From contig CM050655.1 of assembly GCA_027574665.1 (NCBI GenBank), positions 10,039,170 through 10,103,169 on the forward strand: a stretch of DNA of 64,000 nucleotides. Direction: 5' to 3'. The stretch comes from Rhynochetos jubatus (lineage: Eukaryota; Chordata; Aves; Eurypygiformes; Rhynochetidae). A model generated the notes under the pieces. That model made no database searches. It was not told where the DNA came from and saw nothing but the letters and a program-made list of their open reading frames with translations. Positions 37,381 to 61,932 of this stretch are shown here, piece after piece (the stretch's first letter is position 1; each line of letters starts with the position of its first letter). Made by a program: the position numbers and the translations under genes.

Positions 37381-39885
37381 TGCTCGGAGCTCAGGGTGCG
37401 GTTGGTGTGTTACACGACCTGATCTGCAGGGGCTGGGGGCAGAAAAAGTTTAGATGGTGACAACAACGTGGCCATGTCACGGTCCAGCCGCGGATCCCTG
37501 AAGGCCCTGCCTGTCCCTGGCACTGGGCAGCAGTCACCCTTCTTTCTGGATGCTCTGACCTGATCCAGAGGTGCTTCAAGCCACCCACCTTTAATTGCAC
37601 CTAGCTGTCCATCTCAGGGACCCCTCATGTGCCCTGCTGCCTGCCCCATGTGCCCTCCTTTCACTTCCCTCCTGGCCTGCTTGGCCTGTGAGCCCTCATC
37701 CCTGTGCCCTCCTTGGGAATGCACGTTCTCTTTCAACCTCACCACCTACTTGTGCCAGGGCTGCCACTGGCTCTGTTCCCTCTCTCGGCAACACTCGCCT
37801 CGCCGACCTTTCCCAAGCCCGTTTGTGCTGTGCCAGAGCTTAAGTTACCTCCCTTAACCCAGACTGGCTGAGGCCTAAGAGCAGGCTTAGCCCCGCACAC
37901 AGGCGACGTCCCCAAGTACAGCTTTACCCTATGGGTAACTTTAATATATTTTAAAGATGAAGCTTAAAAGTATTCTATTATTTGTCACAGAAACTGCAGA
38001 AGAGGATATACAGAGCAACCCTAATCAAGAACGCACTGGAGGGAAAGGGGAAGAGAGGAACAGGAAGGGGACAAAAGTCAGGACGGGGCAGGCAGGGATC
38101 TGTAACAGTCCTTTTTACAGATATAAAAAGAGAAATTAGGAGGCTGGGCAAAACGATAATATTTAAAACACATGAAGTCAGATCCTTTATCAGAGATGGA
38201 AACAGTATTTAAAACTCTCTGCAATAAAAGAGTGGATTGTTTCACCTTATCTATATCAAACTCTGCCTTTGGGGCATATTCTCATCTCACTCTACAAAAA
38301 TACACAAAGGCGAGTCCCTGAGCGTAGAGAGGGGAACGCACTGCACAGCATGGCAATGTGAATGCTTGTGCACATGCAACACGGGAACACTTCCGACAAC
38401 GTCCCTGCCCCTTGTGCTGCCAGGCTTTCACAGCGGGCAGTGATCTGTCTACTGCTAGGGTTTAGGCCTTAGCAGTGGTGATGTGAGGTGAGCTCTTTGC
38501 AGTTCCATTACAGCAGGAGTAACTTCTACGAGGCAGACAGGACAAAATGCTACAGTATTTAACCAAAGAGCAATTAAATATGCATTTCTGTTCATATGAA
38601 AGATTCTTCATAAGCAAGAACACCTACTCATGCTCTCCCTGCGCCTGCTTTTGGAGTGCTACACTGTGCAAAGTGGAGACATGCTTCCTTTTGCCAAAAT
38701 TTCCCTTTCACCATGGTACGTTGTGGAGCCACAGGCAAGGGACTTTGCAGCTTCGTCCCAGAACCGTGGTACAGATGTTTATCACCGAGCACGTGATGGA
38801 TGAATTCAAATGGGAGAAGCAGGAACTCAGAAGAATAGAATCTTACTGACAAGTATTTCATAACATTACAGACTGCAACAGATATCTTCAGATCCCATTT
38901 GCCAGAACTGCTTACAGGTGATAGGTACGTCAATTAGTGCAGTACTCCTGGCAACCTGAGAAACATAGATTGGAATTGATGGGCTATGTACTATTTTCCA
39001 GCTGTAGTGCAGCTCGCTGCTATTATTTGCTTGTAACAAACATCTGTTCCAAGATGAGAGCACCTAAAAATGCCTCAGTGTCTCCGAAATTACAAGAGGT
39101 TAGTTTGTTAAACATTTAATCTATGTGAACAAATACAGGCTTCATGCAAGACAGATCTGAGTATGAACTGATAACTCTATCATAGCATTGCTAACTATTA
39201 CTCGCGCTGCTGTGCAAGAAAACTCCAAACCCAAGAAACTCTCCGATATATTTTCCTAGGTAAAACATGTCATATGAAAGTTGGTTTACTCAGAGGCTCC
39301 CACTTTTAGGAATAAAACTGATTTCAAAAGAAAGGAAGCATTTAAACAGTGTCATGGCAATATGGCTTATTCAGTCAATAACTGGCTGGTTTATTTTTAA
39401 TCGCTTGTGTACCTCTTCAAACTCAGCCTAGGTCAGCCATGAAGGAAAACAGCTACCAGCTGCTGGCAGCTGCACAGCCTGCGCAGGATGGACAGGTATA
39501 ACCATTCTCACAGCCGATGGATGGGGTCTCAGATCAGAGAAAACAGTACCACAGATGGCACAACTGTGTGCCCGTGACTGGCCTCCCCGTCACTCACAGC
39601 AGAGAGGCCAAGGGCATGTTTCTGGACTACTCTCTTACCCCTAAAGGTGGTCTCTCCAGGTCAGGGTTGAGGCACATTGGTGTGGCAATGTGGGGAAGTT
39701 TGCACTGCTGCTGCCCATGCTGTATCTGCTCTATAAATAAATAGAGGACTTTAGTCTCCAGGGCTGTCAGTTTGGCACCTTCCATGTGCACAAAAGACAC
39801 ATTTGTTTTTTTTTTTATTTGTTTAGAAACAACCACCCAAAAAGTTATATGCAAAGCTTAGTATGGCGAATCAAAATAAATCAAA

Positions 39886-39891
39886 TTTATT
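39886..39891 (-). terminator. Intronic AATAAA just downstream of the M4 exon
   Basis: On the minus strand this canonical poly(A) hexamer lies about 90 nt past the weak donor of the M4 exon. It is followed by a U-rich stretch (tttgatttattttgatt), as expected downstream of a cleavage site. If used, it would end a transcript that reads through the donor and stops after VHNFYSYHN. Use in vivo is not shown. Confidence 0.4.
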
Positions 39892-39954
39892 GTACGAGAG
39901 CACCTAAAATCCCACAACTTTCACTCGCTCTCTCTTTTGTGTTTTCTACTTTTA

Positions 39955-50133
<10,179 letters not shown>

Positions 50134-50329
50134 CTTCCTGATGCCTTCAGAAGGGTTCGATACACAATTATCTGCCCCATTATTCTTACTGATAGTCCTC
50201 CACAGTTCAGCAAATGTGTTATCCTGCTCCAAAGGGTTTGTCCCTTTTGCTTTAAAGTATTCATACACTGCTGAATCCCTGACTGTACCATACGATATAT
50301 CCATTTGTTTGGACAGATCCTGAAACGTT
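50134..50329 (-). CDS. GRID1: GRID1 (GluD1) coding exon, S2 ligand-binding segment following M3
   Basis: This exon encodes 65 complete codons plus the last base of a split codon, probably Arg. It starts TFQDLSKQ and ends EGIRK. These residues form the start of the S2 half of the ligand-binding domain, just after the M3 pore helix, in the delta family of ionotropic glutamate receptors. Recognisable delta-family blocks are [28 protein letters not shown] and NPSEGIRK; together they resemble GluD1 more than GluD2 as I remember those sequences. The region takes part in binding D-serine or glycine, and in the DSA block the Ala corresponds to a ligand-contact position of GluD2. Splice sites on the minus strand are tttcag before 50329 and AAG|gtaaga after 50134. 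A TACTAAT branch-point match lies 26 nt upstream. The exon leaves phase 0, matching the next exon. Apparent residues upstream of Thr are intronic read-through. Confidence is high from family similarity and phase agreement. Confidence 0.95.
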
Positions 50330-53300
50330 CTGAAATTCAAGCGATATTGAGATATTAGTACTTACATAGTACATTACCAAGATTTCATTCATTAAATGGT
50401 TTCTCTCCACGTCTGTCGTTAGTCAGAAAGCACTTACCCTCACTGAGTAACATTTGCATATCTCTTTCCACATCGTAAAAGGAAAACAGAGTAATTTAAT
50501 TATATTGAGATCATATGAATTTAACTATACCCAAGCTCTTGTTTATCCCAATATTTTTTTTTTTTTTTTTGACAGATAACACTCATGTTAGATATTACAA
50601 TGCCAAGTTTGCATAATGGCACAAGTTTGTGCAATAAAGACTTACTCAAGCACAGGAAAAATTCACATTGTAAGTGCAAACTTCCAGGCCCACCAGCATC
50701 ACCAGAAGTACCTTGCAGAATTCAGTGGAATTAGTTTGCAGTTACACCAATACTCCATCTGACTCCAAATCAATATGACTCTTTTAAACAAACAAATAAA
50801 AGTCTCCCAATTTCCACTGAGCCTCTCTCTCTCTGTGTCCTTTTTTCACAGCCTCTGGTAAAACAGGTATTTTTCATTCACACACGGGCCTAACTTTCAT
50901 TTACTCCTCATACCACTCTGGAAGTGTCAATGGGCCTCAATGTGAGTGGCTGTGAAAGCACCATTTATTTTTAAATTGTACAGAATGTAATTCACTCCTG
51001 TTTTACAGCCTTTTCTGCACAGAAAGGTGTAAATCACTGCCTACATCAATGAAAAACAGGCCAAGTTTCAAAACATTTAAGGTAGCATCACTGCCATCAG
51101 ACGAAGCATCCTAGCTGTCTTCCACCTTCAGACATTCATTCCCATCCCTGTGCCCCCTCCTTTGCCCTCAAGTATCGTATCGCTTCTGTGCGGTGCCACC
51201 ATTTTTTTCATCTGAGTGTACACTTGCACACTCACTCAACCACTGACCACCACATGCGGCAGCAGCGACCAAACTGGATCTCATAAATAACGGGTTATGG
51301 TTTATAAATGGTTAACCTCACATAATACCAACATCAGATGGTTCTCATACGTCCAACCGACTAACACTGGTTGAGATCAGTCAAACTAAAGCAGCCCTCC
51401 CTGCCTCCCTATTTCCCCAAAACCCACCTTTCATGAAAAAAAAAGTCCTCCTCAAGACATCTGAAAGGCTCGCTCGTGTCACCTCCCACCTGCCTCCAAC
51501 GCATGGAGCCACAAAAGCAAAACATTTTGCCTTGCACCTCTTGCAGAAGATTTCCTCAAAATGCTCCCAAGGAGCCTTCCCTTGGCCCTGAAGCTGTTTT
51601 TCCACAGCTGAAGGCTTGTCATAAGCAGTATTTTTCTGCCACCCCCTTCTCTGTTTCACTGGGGGGATGCCACTGCTTACACATCACAACCTGTAAGACT
51701 CCCTGCAATGCTATTTAAAGCAAAGCAGTCTGGGTGTATACACAATGCTACATAAAAACGTGTAGAAAACTCTTCCCTCTTCTCATCACCTCACCTCCAC
51801 GCCTCCCAGGTTTGGCTCAAAGGGTCCCTTTGCCATCCCCAGAGCTGCAGCTCTGCATGGATGCCTCTCCTACCCCTGCCAAAACTCTTCAGACTCACAA
51901 GCTGCTTCAAACAGTTTAAGTGGTTTACGTTCTCATATTGTGCTAAGGACTTTTTATCATTTTAAGCTGTTAAGCAGCTTTAAGTAAGACTGTGTGAAGA
52001 GTTTTTCTCTATATACATTGCACACTTGTGGATTTGAGCTAACTCTGGCAGTTACATCAAACCCCAAACCTCCTTTAGCTCTGCGTGCGGCACTATGGTA
52101 AAGTACAAAATGGAATGCCCTGGAGGTTGCTGGAAATTCAAAATTCCAATAAAAAATGAGAGAACTTGTACCAGTTTTCTTTCTCTCCTTGTTTAACATT
52201 CTCGAATGTTATATTCTGGTCTCCTAAATGTTTTCTGTATGTTTCATTGAACAGGGCCATTTTTCCTCCAGTCTTGATCTAAATGATTACATGCTACATT
52301 TAGTTCCTTCTTTGTTTTTTAAAGTTTCATCATATTCCATGGAACTGCTTACATCCTGGAGATGGATGATCTGGCTGTTAAAAGACACATTTCTATCTAT
52401 TCTATGTACAAATGACTAAGAAAGGTACTCGATACACACAGGAGGGTTTCTGTGGCAACCTTTTTCACACCAGGTTTGGCGTATGGATTTCCGCGTGTGT
52501 AGGAGTGCATGTTTGGTAGGAGCACAGGAGCAGAAACATGTTTAGCTAATGTTGTTTAACACATGTTTCAGCTGATAACTTTACTCCTTTTGCTGCCATT
52601 CTGTTTGAAAGTTTGAACACGACAGTTTGGATCTTGAAAAAAAAAAAAAATTAAACCTGCAGTTTTAATAATGTCAGTATTTTCTGGAGCACTGCAATTG
52701 CCTCTACTGCTGTGGAAGCTTTTTGTCAGAAATATGCCTTGTGTTTTAGTGAAATTGTATGTTATTGACAATCAGTACTTTTGTTTTAGCTACATTACAT
52801 TTCACTGGCAATCAGTACTGTACAAAAGCACAGTACGTCTTGCTTTTTGAGCGGCACAGTTTCTTCAGTTCTCTAAACATCACAGTGCACAGTGAGCAAA
52901 TTCAGGGTTTAAATCAAGTGCTTTGCCGGCCCGATAAGCACATAATCAGTACTGGAGGCAGGGAGGGAAGCACAGCGTTTGCCTGGTTGCGGGGAGTAAG
53001 GCAACTACTGCCCCTTTAGCTGGTAGAATTTCCTTAGAAGAGATAATGCGGAGTATCGCGTGTCCTAAGGATTGCGTGTGCCTCTCTCACAGTGTCGTTT
53101 GATGTATTACAAGAACAGCCAGTGCCACAGGAAATCTCCATGCTGCACCACCATGCAGATACCCCGTGAGAGAGACAGATGGTCACCAAGGGACACAGTG
53201 AGGGTCGCGGGAGGTAACCAAGCTTGCGAGTGGTTCCTGTAGCATAAATTCAGAAAGATGGTGACTGTTTTGAGTGAGAAAATAACCTTATGCCTTTACC

Positions 53301-54530
53301 AAATGGACCACTTAGCCAAGAACCTATTCTCAGAAATTATCCTGGAGGGGAATGGTGTAGACAACAACTCCTAGTCTGTATAAAAAATGTCTCTGTACTG
53401 TATTTCTACACTCCATGGCCAGAGAGGTGATCGAAAGATCTGGGCATGGCAGGTACCGTCCCATACATACAAGACACTAAATGGAGATTAGTATCTGCTG
53501 GTTTTTACAGGATGAATTAAGATAATCACAATTGCAGGGTTTAACTCCTTGTTATTTTAACTCACTCAGATCTGGCACTGCTAGACAAGATCATTCCCTG
53601 CCACATTTCAGATATCGGTTTTATCTTACATTTGTGTCATTCTCTAAAGGCAGCAGCTCTCATCGTTCTTAGACGTTGTTTCTGCAACCAGCCATTAGCT
53701 GGACCCACCTTCTTTAGCTTCTCAAATTCTTGGCTGCCTTCCCTATGGCAAAGATTTCATGCATCTAATATATAAAATTATTTGCAACAAGAATGTGTAG
53801 CATAACAAGATGCCCCATTAACCTTATCACCTCAATTACTGGATCTCACAACCCATTAAGGTCTCTCTGTAAGTGTTATTAAAGATAAAGCTAGTAAAGC
53901 AGAAAAAGCCAGTGTTCCTCACTTACAGCCATAGGAGCCAAACTTCAGTTTGTAGATAAATACACCCAATGTGTGATTGCTATAACAGGCAAGTACACGT
54001 AAACCAACTGATTTAAGTAAATGTATCTGTGGTCAATGTAAACAAAAATGGTGTCTTTTAAAACTGTACTACCAGCTAAAATATTTAATGAATGCAGTTA
54101 TGCCTGCTAGGTAAATGCAACAATTGAAAATTTCCAGTTGAGTCAACTGAAAACTGGACTTCCTGCTTGTTTTGTTTTTTAGAAACATACTGACATAAAC
54201 CATATGTTGCAGAATAAACGCTCAAGCAATAGCTGTACTAGCATTTATAATCAGACCTCTAGAAATAATTGCCAAAACAACCATGCTGGTTACGTTACAC
54301 TTTTTGGAGATTTCGTACTAAAGATTCATGTAGCTGTTGAGATCTCAACTAAAAATGTGCTGCCAGTATAGGTTTCTTTTACTCTGGAATTGCTATAAAC
54401 CCAAAACTTTCTGGATGAATCATATGAACAAGTCTTCTCTAAGGGACATTCTAAACCGGTCACCAGGAGCTACTGATCCATTAACTCACCTGGAGTCAGC
54501 AGGATCACCAGATGCGATCAAAGTATTATT

Positions 54531-54557
54531 AAAAACAAACAAACAAACAAACAAAAC
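54531..54557. repeat. AAAC tetranucleotide microsatellite
   Basis: About six units of aaac/caaa in aaaaacaaacaaacaaacaaac, interrupted at the right end. Confidence 0.85.
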
Positions 54558-57500
54558 CAAGCAGGCTCCTGTAATTTCTAAATTAAAAAAAAAAAAAATT
54601 GTATTTTCTTTCTTTTTGCAACAACTTAAATTTATATCTTTAATTTAAAGAAGGTCATTAAACAAAGGCACAAGGAAAAATGGCAAAGAATACTTGCTTA
54701 TTGAGTTTTTCCTCATCCTTCCCATTCATTTTTTAAAGTTTGTAGCAGGCTGCACATCTGGACCCCTGCGTGTAAAATCGATGGCTGTAAGCAAGCCAAT
54801 CAGCTGGCACTGTGGTGCCATGCAGTACTGCTCTTTTACACCACAGCAACAAACATAGCATTTTATCTTGACTTCAGCCTCAGAGGAACCATAATGGGAC
54901 AATCCTGACAGCTCCTTGATTTACAGGAAGTTTCTTATTAGCACTCACAACTGCCCAAGTTCTGATACTGTAAAAAGGGATTTTGCCTGTCAGCTATTAC
55001 TTACAGAAAAATAGTATTTCAGGAGTTTCTGAATCCACAGTACTATTTAAAAATGGTGCAAGATCTTTCATCATTAGTTCCTGGTTTTTCATCTGCACAC
55101 ATACCATTAGGAATAGTAAAGCTTAAGGTTAGACATAGAAGTAGTGATCTGTTCTCTGCTCTTGTTCTTCCACATTGTGAGTACACTTCAGAGTAACCTT
55201 TCCCTTCACAGAACTACGTAGGTTTTGTCAAACAATACAACACAAATAAATCCTCTCAACTAAAAATAATTAATTTTCTTAATGAATAGTAATCTCTAAG
55301 TCATATACAGATAGTAAAATAAATTTACTGCTTTTCCCATATTTGGCAGAGAAAGCTATGTTCTTCTTTTACCTAAGGGATCTCTGTCCTGAGATTTTTG
55401 TTTGATGCAGCATAATGCTTTAGGTGATGGCTCCTATCAAGATAAGTGTCCCAGAGATGATGAGACTTTTAAGCTGCTCTATCTAAATGAAGCCTTAGAA
55501 ATGCATATCTAAAATGTATGGCACAAGTCCTAAATTTCTATTTTTAAATACCTTGAAGCTACTTTATATATTATTTATACTTTATCCATGATATCTACAG
55601 AATTAAATAGAAGTGCAGTTCCTAGCTAGAACTTTTCTTGTCGGGATATATGGCAGGGAAATGCGTGCTTTATACATTGGGGAAAAAAAGTAATCCCACC
55701 AAACTTCTAAGTAAAAATAAAAGTAGTTGAATTGGATTGACAACCTTATGCCACCAGTATAAGCCCAAGAAATACCTATCAGCTGAAACCTAGAATATAA
55801 AATCCTATCTGAAAAGAGATTTATTTGATAAAGTTATCACCAGTGGAAAGCAATGAGTTGAAAGAGACTTCTGCCTACTGTGAACTGCAGAAAAACATTC
55901 ACATTTTGAGACATAAAATCGCTCACAACTACACCTTCTGTGGATGCATTTGCCAAGAGAATGAGAACAAATGAGAAAATGGTGTTTACTGTTAGTGATC
56001 ACATCATTCCCCCACTGAGAGATGGACATGGAAGCCAGGCAAGCTTTGCAGCACCAGCTTCTCATTTGTACATGTCTCCAGTGAGGCAATAGTCTGCCCA
56101 GCTGAATCAAGGTGGTAGGTGGTAATGTGGTGGTATGGATATTTGCTACATGAGCAGAAGATCCTTTTTCTCAGAACCTGAGTCCTGTGCATTTTTTATA
56201 TCCATTTGTCCAGCAGCAAGGCAAAGGAATTGAGCCTTAGCCCTGTTATTCACTGTTCTTTGGATTTTGGATCTCCAGTTTTAAGTGAGATTTATGAGTG
56301 AGTATATCATGTCATAAGACATCTGAAAATGAGTTCAAACTTCCACATATTCTTTAGAGCTAGCCGACCCAAGTTGAATAGTTTAAAGGGTTGAAGATGA
56401 GGAAAAAACATAAAAAGCACCTGCTATGCCTATAAATTGTCACTAGGTGATGACAATCTTGTTGAATCAGACTTCGTGAAAAGTTTCACTGTCTTACTGA
56501 ATCCAAGTTACAACAACACAAGCCCACTTAAAAATGTAAGAAAGAATAGCAGTTAGGCCACCTGTACGTTAGTGCAGCCAATACCTAATAAGCCTTCAAC
56601 TATACTGGAAAGAGCGATACATTAGCTGAATAATGAGATAACATGAAAACGGACCTATCTTCAGCACTTGTGAGCCTGAAAAGTAAATACCTATCAAAAA
56701 AAAATCACAACATATTTTTATAGATTTCCAGCATTTGTTCCAGGTCCATACAGAACAGTTACTAGCATGTGTTAAACAACGTAAGATACATAAACTAAAA
56801 GATGGGTCACTTTAAAGATTATTTTTAGAGGTGAATAAAATAGTTCAAAGTATTTTTAGAATGGCAGTAACCACAGAGAGTACTAAAATGAAAGCAAGTT
56901 TGTCTCCACATCTAATGACCTTACACTTCAGAAGAATTAGGTCCATAGTTTTAATTTGTGCATCTCTCTTTCTTTGAAATTACGAATAATTAGGCTGAGC
57001 TCTTAAATCAATCATTAAATTGCCAACTTCTCTACAGTGTCATGATCAAATTCTGCATTGTTCTTTTTCACTGCAAATCAAGTCGCTTTAAAAGCTCCTC
57101 CTTGTCCTGCCTCAGTGCAGTGATGTGCAGAGCAACGGGTTTCTTCAGCAAACACACTTCAGCAAAATTTTCACTTTACTGAGAGAGGTGGCCCAGTAGA
57201 AATCAACAGCAGCACCTGCATGCTTAGCGTACGCTTTGTAGAATCAAGTCCTTCACCAGCAAATACATCATTCTGTAGTTCATATAAAACTCATTTCATC
57301 AGCTGTCCATGAAAAATACCATCCACTTTACTCTAAACAAAAGCCTTAACAGAAAAAGCCTCATGGGAGTTTGTACAAGGGAAGCCATAAGCACTGACAG
57401 ATTAAACTACAGTGAATCAATGGAGCTGCAGCCCTTCACACCAGGACGGAACATTTCCAGATCACGGCAGGACCCCAACAGTGCAGACAGTTACGGCTGT

Positions 57501-59662
57501 GTATGCGCTTGTCATCATCAGTGGAGCAGGAACAGCTGCTACTCATGCTTTCAAAGAAGCAGGGGCTTTCCCCCAGTGAAAAAACCCATCCATTGGCATG
57601 TGTCACAAAACACGTTGCCATGTCAACTACAAACTTTTACTATAGTTAAAATAGTAATTGAACTCCTCAGCAGGTAACGGCACTGCAGCAGCTGCTTATC
57701 ACATCAGCTGTTCTCAGGACGATAAATGTCATCGCTGGCAGTGGTGACATCTGTATGCCCTCCTCTGGACTAGGACTCACTGCCCTGTATAGATGCAACC
57801 AAAAGCAAAATACAACGTTCAGTTGAAGATTTACTGGGGAAGGAAGCTAAAAAGCCAGCTTTATTTCTGCCACAGGAGAAGGGGTTTTGCCACAAGACCC
57901 CTGTGCCACGTTTGATGGCAACAGTTCTGTCACCCTTCCAGCGTAGGATCAGGACCCTCTCTCTCCTGCTGCCCTAAAGAAATTTCTTTTGGGGGGTACA
58001 TAACATACCTAACAGGTAGACCAGTACTGCTGAGATTAGTGACACTATTCATGCACACGGGCTTCCAGGACAGAACACAAAAGTGAAAACAGAAGGCAAA
58101 ACAAACAAAATAGTCAAATAATATGTACACAAAGTACCAGAAGCACAGAACTTGTACAGCCTCCACAATGATTTTATTTAAAACTACTTCCGCCAGCCTC
58201 AGTTACCACATGCGAAGGGAAGAACAAGGTGACTAAACTAAGCTGTCTTCTAAATTTCTGATACAAGAACACTTTCACTGCAGGCAGTGTTTTCACTGAG
58301 ACTCTGTTCCTGCAGAGCTAATGCATGATTAGGTTTTAAAAGAAGGGAGCAAACCGTATGTATACCCACTGAAATGCAAAGACAGTACAGCTATTAATAA
58401 ATGATACAGTGTCATGTTTATAATTTTAATATTAATTGCTAGCTACACATGTTGTACTGGCAAAACATTCTTAGGCTTTCTGTACTTTTTCGTTAAGAGT
58501 CTGGGATGCTGCAGGAATATGATGTATTACCATCACTTGAAATCTCACTTTTGCTTTACTGATCTCAGAACAATCTACAGCATTTTTACTGAAGTCAAAG
58601 AAGTGTGGGGAACGTAGGACAAAAATCCACGTAACCAGGCTGGGTCCCACTGCTCCCAGAACTTTGTAACATCTTCCAGTGGTTTGTTTAGGAAATGTGC
58701 CCATTTTCAAAAATAGACTTAATAGTTTTTCTGGCTGAGATACTCAACTTTGGATCAAAAAATCAAATTGGATTCTCATCATCATCAGTAAACCAGGTTA
58801 TTCTGTAAGCAAAATTAGACTTCTGGTTATTCCTATCAATTGCTATTTCTAAGCGATGCCCTCAGGACCACCTCAGCAACTCCAGTCATCTGCAGCGACC
58901 TGCACGAGTGTGGCTTGACTTGTCCCTGGATCGTAAAAGTTCATTTCGCCTTGAGCTGACAGTGGCTCTGCTCCAGCACTGCACATAAAGAAATCTGTTA
59001 AACAGCTAGAAATAAGCTAGACATCTCCTAATTGCCAGTCCAATGTTTCTAACTATACTTCCAACCCTTCTCTTCTCCAAACCTCCTCCAGGCGGTAAGA
59101 GCAAAAGTCATTTGTATTGTTGATTCTTCCACTAGCTAGAGGTTTTTTCGGTTGCCTATCTGTAAAAAATCTTTGGTTTCTCCATGTCCTATGTTTTCTG
59201 GGTTGTTGTAATACGGGAGAGAAACCATGGTGGTCCTTACAGTAGAAGTTATGATTGCTTTGCCTGAAAATGTTTTTAAAAACAAGCAATAGCGTAACAA
59301 ATAGCTGCATTAACAATGGTAGCGATGGAAGTTTCTAATTTCTGAAGATTTCCATCTCAAAGCTGGATCCACTGGTGCCAAATAGTATGTGGTCTCTGGA
59401 TGAAGTTTCTCTCACGGCTGGGCATTTATGATTACAAATGAGTTTATGTGTTGTTTAATTGAGTGAGTGAAATCAGAAGGCAGTCCTTCCCTTATACATG
59501 CAAGGGGCATTTACAGGACCCTTCTTCACCACCCCATTTCTCCATATTTCTAACAAATTAATACGCCTGAGGCATTATCTAGTTTGGCCATCATGTCTGC
59601 AGTTTAACAATGGGAAGGAGTAGGCTGACAGAGACATTAAGAGTAATCACATTAAAGATGCA

Positions 59663-59755
59663 GGCCCAGGTTTTCAGAAGCTGCAGCCTTAATTTGTATG
59701 TTCAGATCCACATTTAAACTACTACATGACTGGGCAGATTTTCAGAACGGATCAA
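59663..59755. repeat. Degenerate repeat with two ggcccagattttcagaa-type units
   Basis: ggcccaggttttcagaag at 59663-59680 and gggcagattttcagaac at 59731-59747 are similar in the same orientation. The unit resembles the terminal motif of another old amniote palindromic element (GGCCAGATTTTCAGAAG). Only weak support. Confidence 0.3.
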
Positions 59756-60577
59756 GCAAAGTTTTGGCACAACAGCATATCTGTAGGATGTACGCAGATT
59801 CAGTTAAAAGCCTGGAAAGGGATTCAGAGCAGCTATGAGCAGTTGCTGCTCATACTGCACATCCAGAATAATCAGTCCTACTAAAAAATCTGGTTTAGCC
59901 TGAGTCCTTTACTGACACTTCGTATTCCATTCAACAGTGAGGAAGAAATTAAAATGCAAAGAAGAAAAGGTGAAAAACATCTCAAGAGCTTGTAGCATGC
60001 TTAGGACAAAGAAATACATCATCTGGACTATCTTTGAATATTTTCTTGCTTTACTTTTAAACCACTTTGCCATTGTGACCTTTCTACGATTACTTTGAAG
60101 GGTTAACATGTTAATTAAAGGAAGGTATTCTACTCCTTAAATTATTAATTAAAACAAAAACTGCAGCTGGTGTTTAACAGCAACTCAGTCCCAACAGCAG
60201 GTTTTAGTCACTTCACCTAAATCAAACATATCATAAAGTTGGCATGAAAATTATATTGTCTGAATCAAACACATCTGGCAACGGACACACGCTTTTACCT
60301 ATAATGCAAATAACAAACCACCTCTATTATTTATGCAGATGCACTTTAAATTGTTTGCTATGCTGATGTCTTCTACCACTCACCTTTGGAAGCTAAAACT
60401 CCTAATGAAGATTAATGATTAAGATCGAGAGGGAAGAAATTGCTTTCTTCCTTCTCAACTGGTGTTATAAGTAGTAATACCACTGCCGCTCTGTTTTGCA
60501 CTCAGATGACAAAGAGTAGCTTTTTAATTACACAGAGTGGGGTACAGATAAGCTTGGCATCTTGGTGCTGGCTTATA

Positions 60578-60683
60578 AAGTCCTTACTCAGGGCGAGTGG
60601 TACTTTATACGATGACTGTTAGGGTATCATTATACTGTGAGTGGTTCCATTAAAGTCCATGAAATCCCAGTGTGGGGATAAGG
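60578..60683. mobile_element. Ancient palindromic element, related type
   Basis: The plus strand has tccttactcagggcgagtgg, then gtgagtggttccattaaagtccatgaaatcccagtgtgg and ggataaggc. This resembles elements with ends in CTTACTCACGTGAGTAG and a centre CCCATTGAAGTCAATGGGA. Divergence is high. Confidence 0.35.
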
Positions 60684-61905
60684 CCCCACTCAACGCTTTA
60701 TTAATTTTTGATTTATCAGGAGCTGTCGCACACTGCTAGAACGAGAATCTTGGTGTGGAAAGCTCTGGGCTGGGGCCTACACCAGTGTCAGCAGTCTCGT
60801 AGCTGGGGTGGAAGGGCTGGATGAATTCACATGGCTCAGATCTGAGAGAGGTACAAAGTGACGCTGGAAAACATCTTCACACCTCTCCCTCACCACAGGG
60901 AGTAAAGCAGAAGCTACGTTGACAAAAAGAAGAGAAGAAAACAGAAGGGCACTGAAGAGGCATCTTGATTGCTAGAACATGTGCTGGGTACCCCTGGGAA
61001 ATCAAAACACAGGGCTCTTCATTAATACCGAAAGCACATACAGCATCGTGTTGTTATTGATGTCTAAAGTGCGGGCATGACATATGCGTATGTTGAAGTG
61101 TGGAGGCCCACTTGCCTGTCTCTCAGAGGACCCAGATTGCAAGCACCCGGTGTGTGGTGTACTTCCCCCCTCACCCCGACATACGGCAGGACAAGAGACT
61201 TTGCCCTTTTGATTCTCTTTCCTCACCCTGAACACGAGTCTCACCTGAATGCTGAACCTCAGACTAGAAACTGACAGCATCGCATCAAAACCAACTCGCT
61301 GTTCCTTATATTGAGATTAATTAGTTTATTGGGTAGCCTAATTACATACCTTGAAAGATGAGCTAGGAAGTTGCATTACTGCCATATGAGAGAAACATAG
61401 TAGTTAGCATCCCCCCCCATTCTGACTGATGGTTTTCTATTCTGTTTTAGATAGGTATGACTATCCATAAATCAATTAAATGAAATCAGTGGCTTTTTCT
61501 CCTAGTCTGATTTTAACAGTTTAGAGGCAAACAACTTTAGTGCATGTGATTCCATTTCTTTTAATGGAACTTTGGCAGCTGTATCAAAATAGCTTTTCTA
61601 AGGCAACACCATTCTCTCCCTCATCTCCAGATGAGTCTGGAAATGCTCCTGTATTATTATTACAGGGGAGCACGCGTGCAGAAGATAACGCTTCTCAGTA
61701 AGGCAGATGAGCCCAGGAAGTGGAAAGAACATATGCAATCCCTCCCTTAGCAACACAATATTGTTTCCAGAAAAGTTTTCTTTCACTCTAGAAAATCTCC
61801 TGCAACACAGGAACTACGAACTAATAGGAAAGCATTCACAGTAATAAACAGGAGCATCTCAGTTTCCAGGGAAACTAAAAACACCCAGTGTGTTTTGCTG
61901 GGGTT

Positions 61906-61932
61906 CCCCCCCCCCCCCCTTTTTTTTTTTTT
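61906..61932. repeat. C14-T13 homopolymer pair
   Basis: A run of 14 C is followed directly by 13 T. Sequencing or assembly length errors are likely here. Confidence 0.9.

Noticed and set aside
37143-37381. Ala/Pro/Arg-rich frames on both strands of the CpG island
   Set aside because: GC-rich DNA leaves all frames open; no similarity or splice signals support a coding first exon.
50150-50162. gggttcgatac resembling a tRNA B box
   Set aside because: It lies within the GRID1 exon and no A box or cloverleaf is formed.
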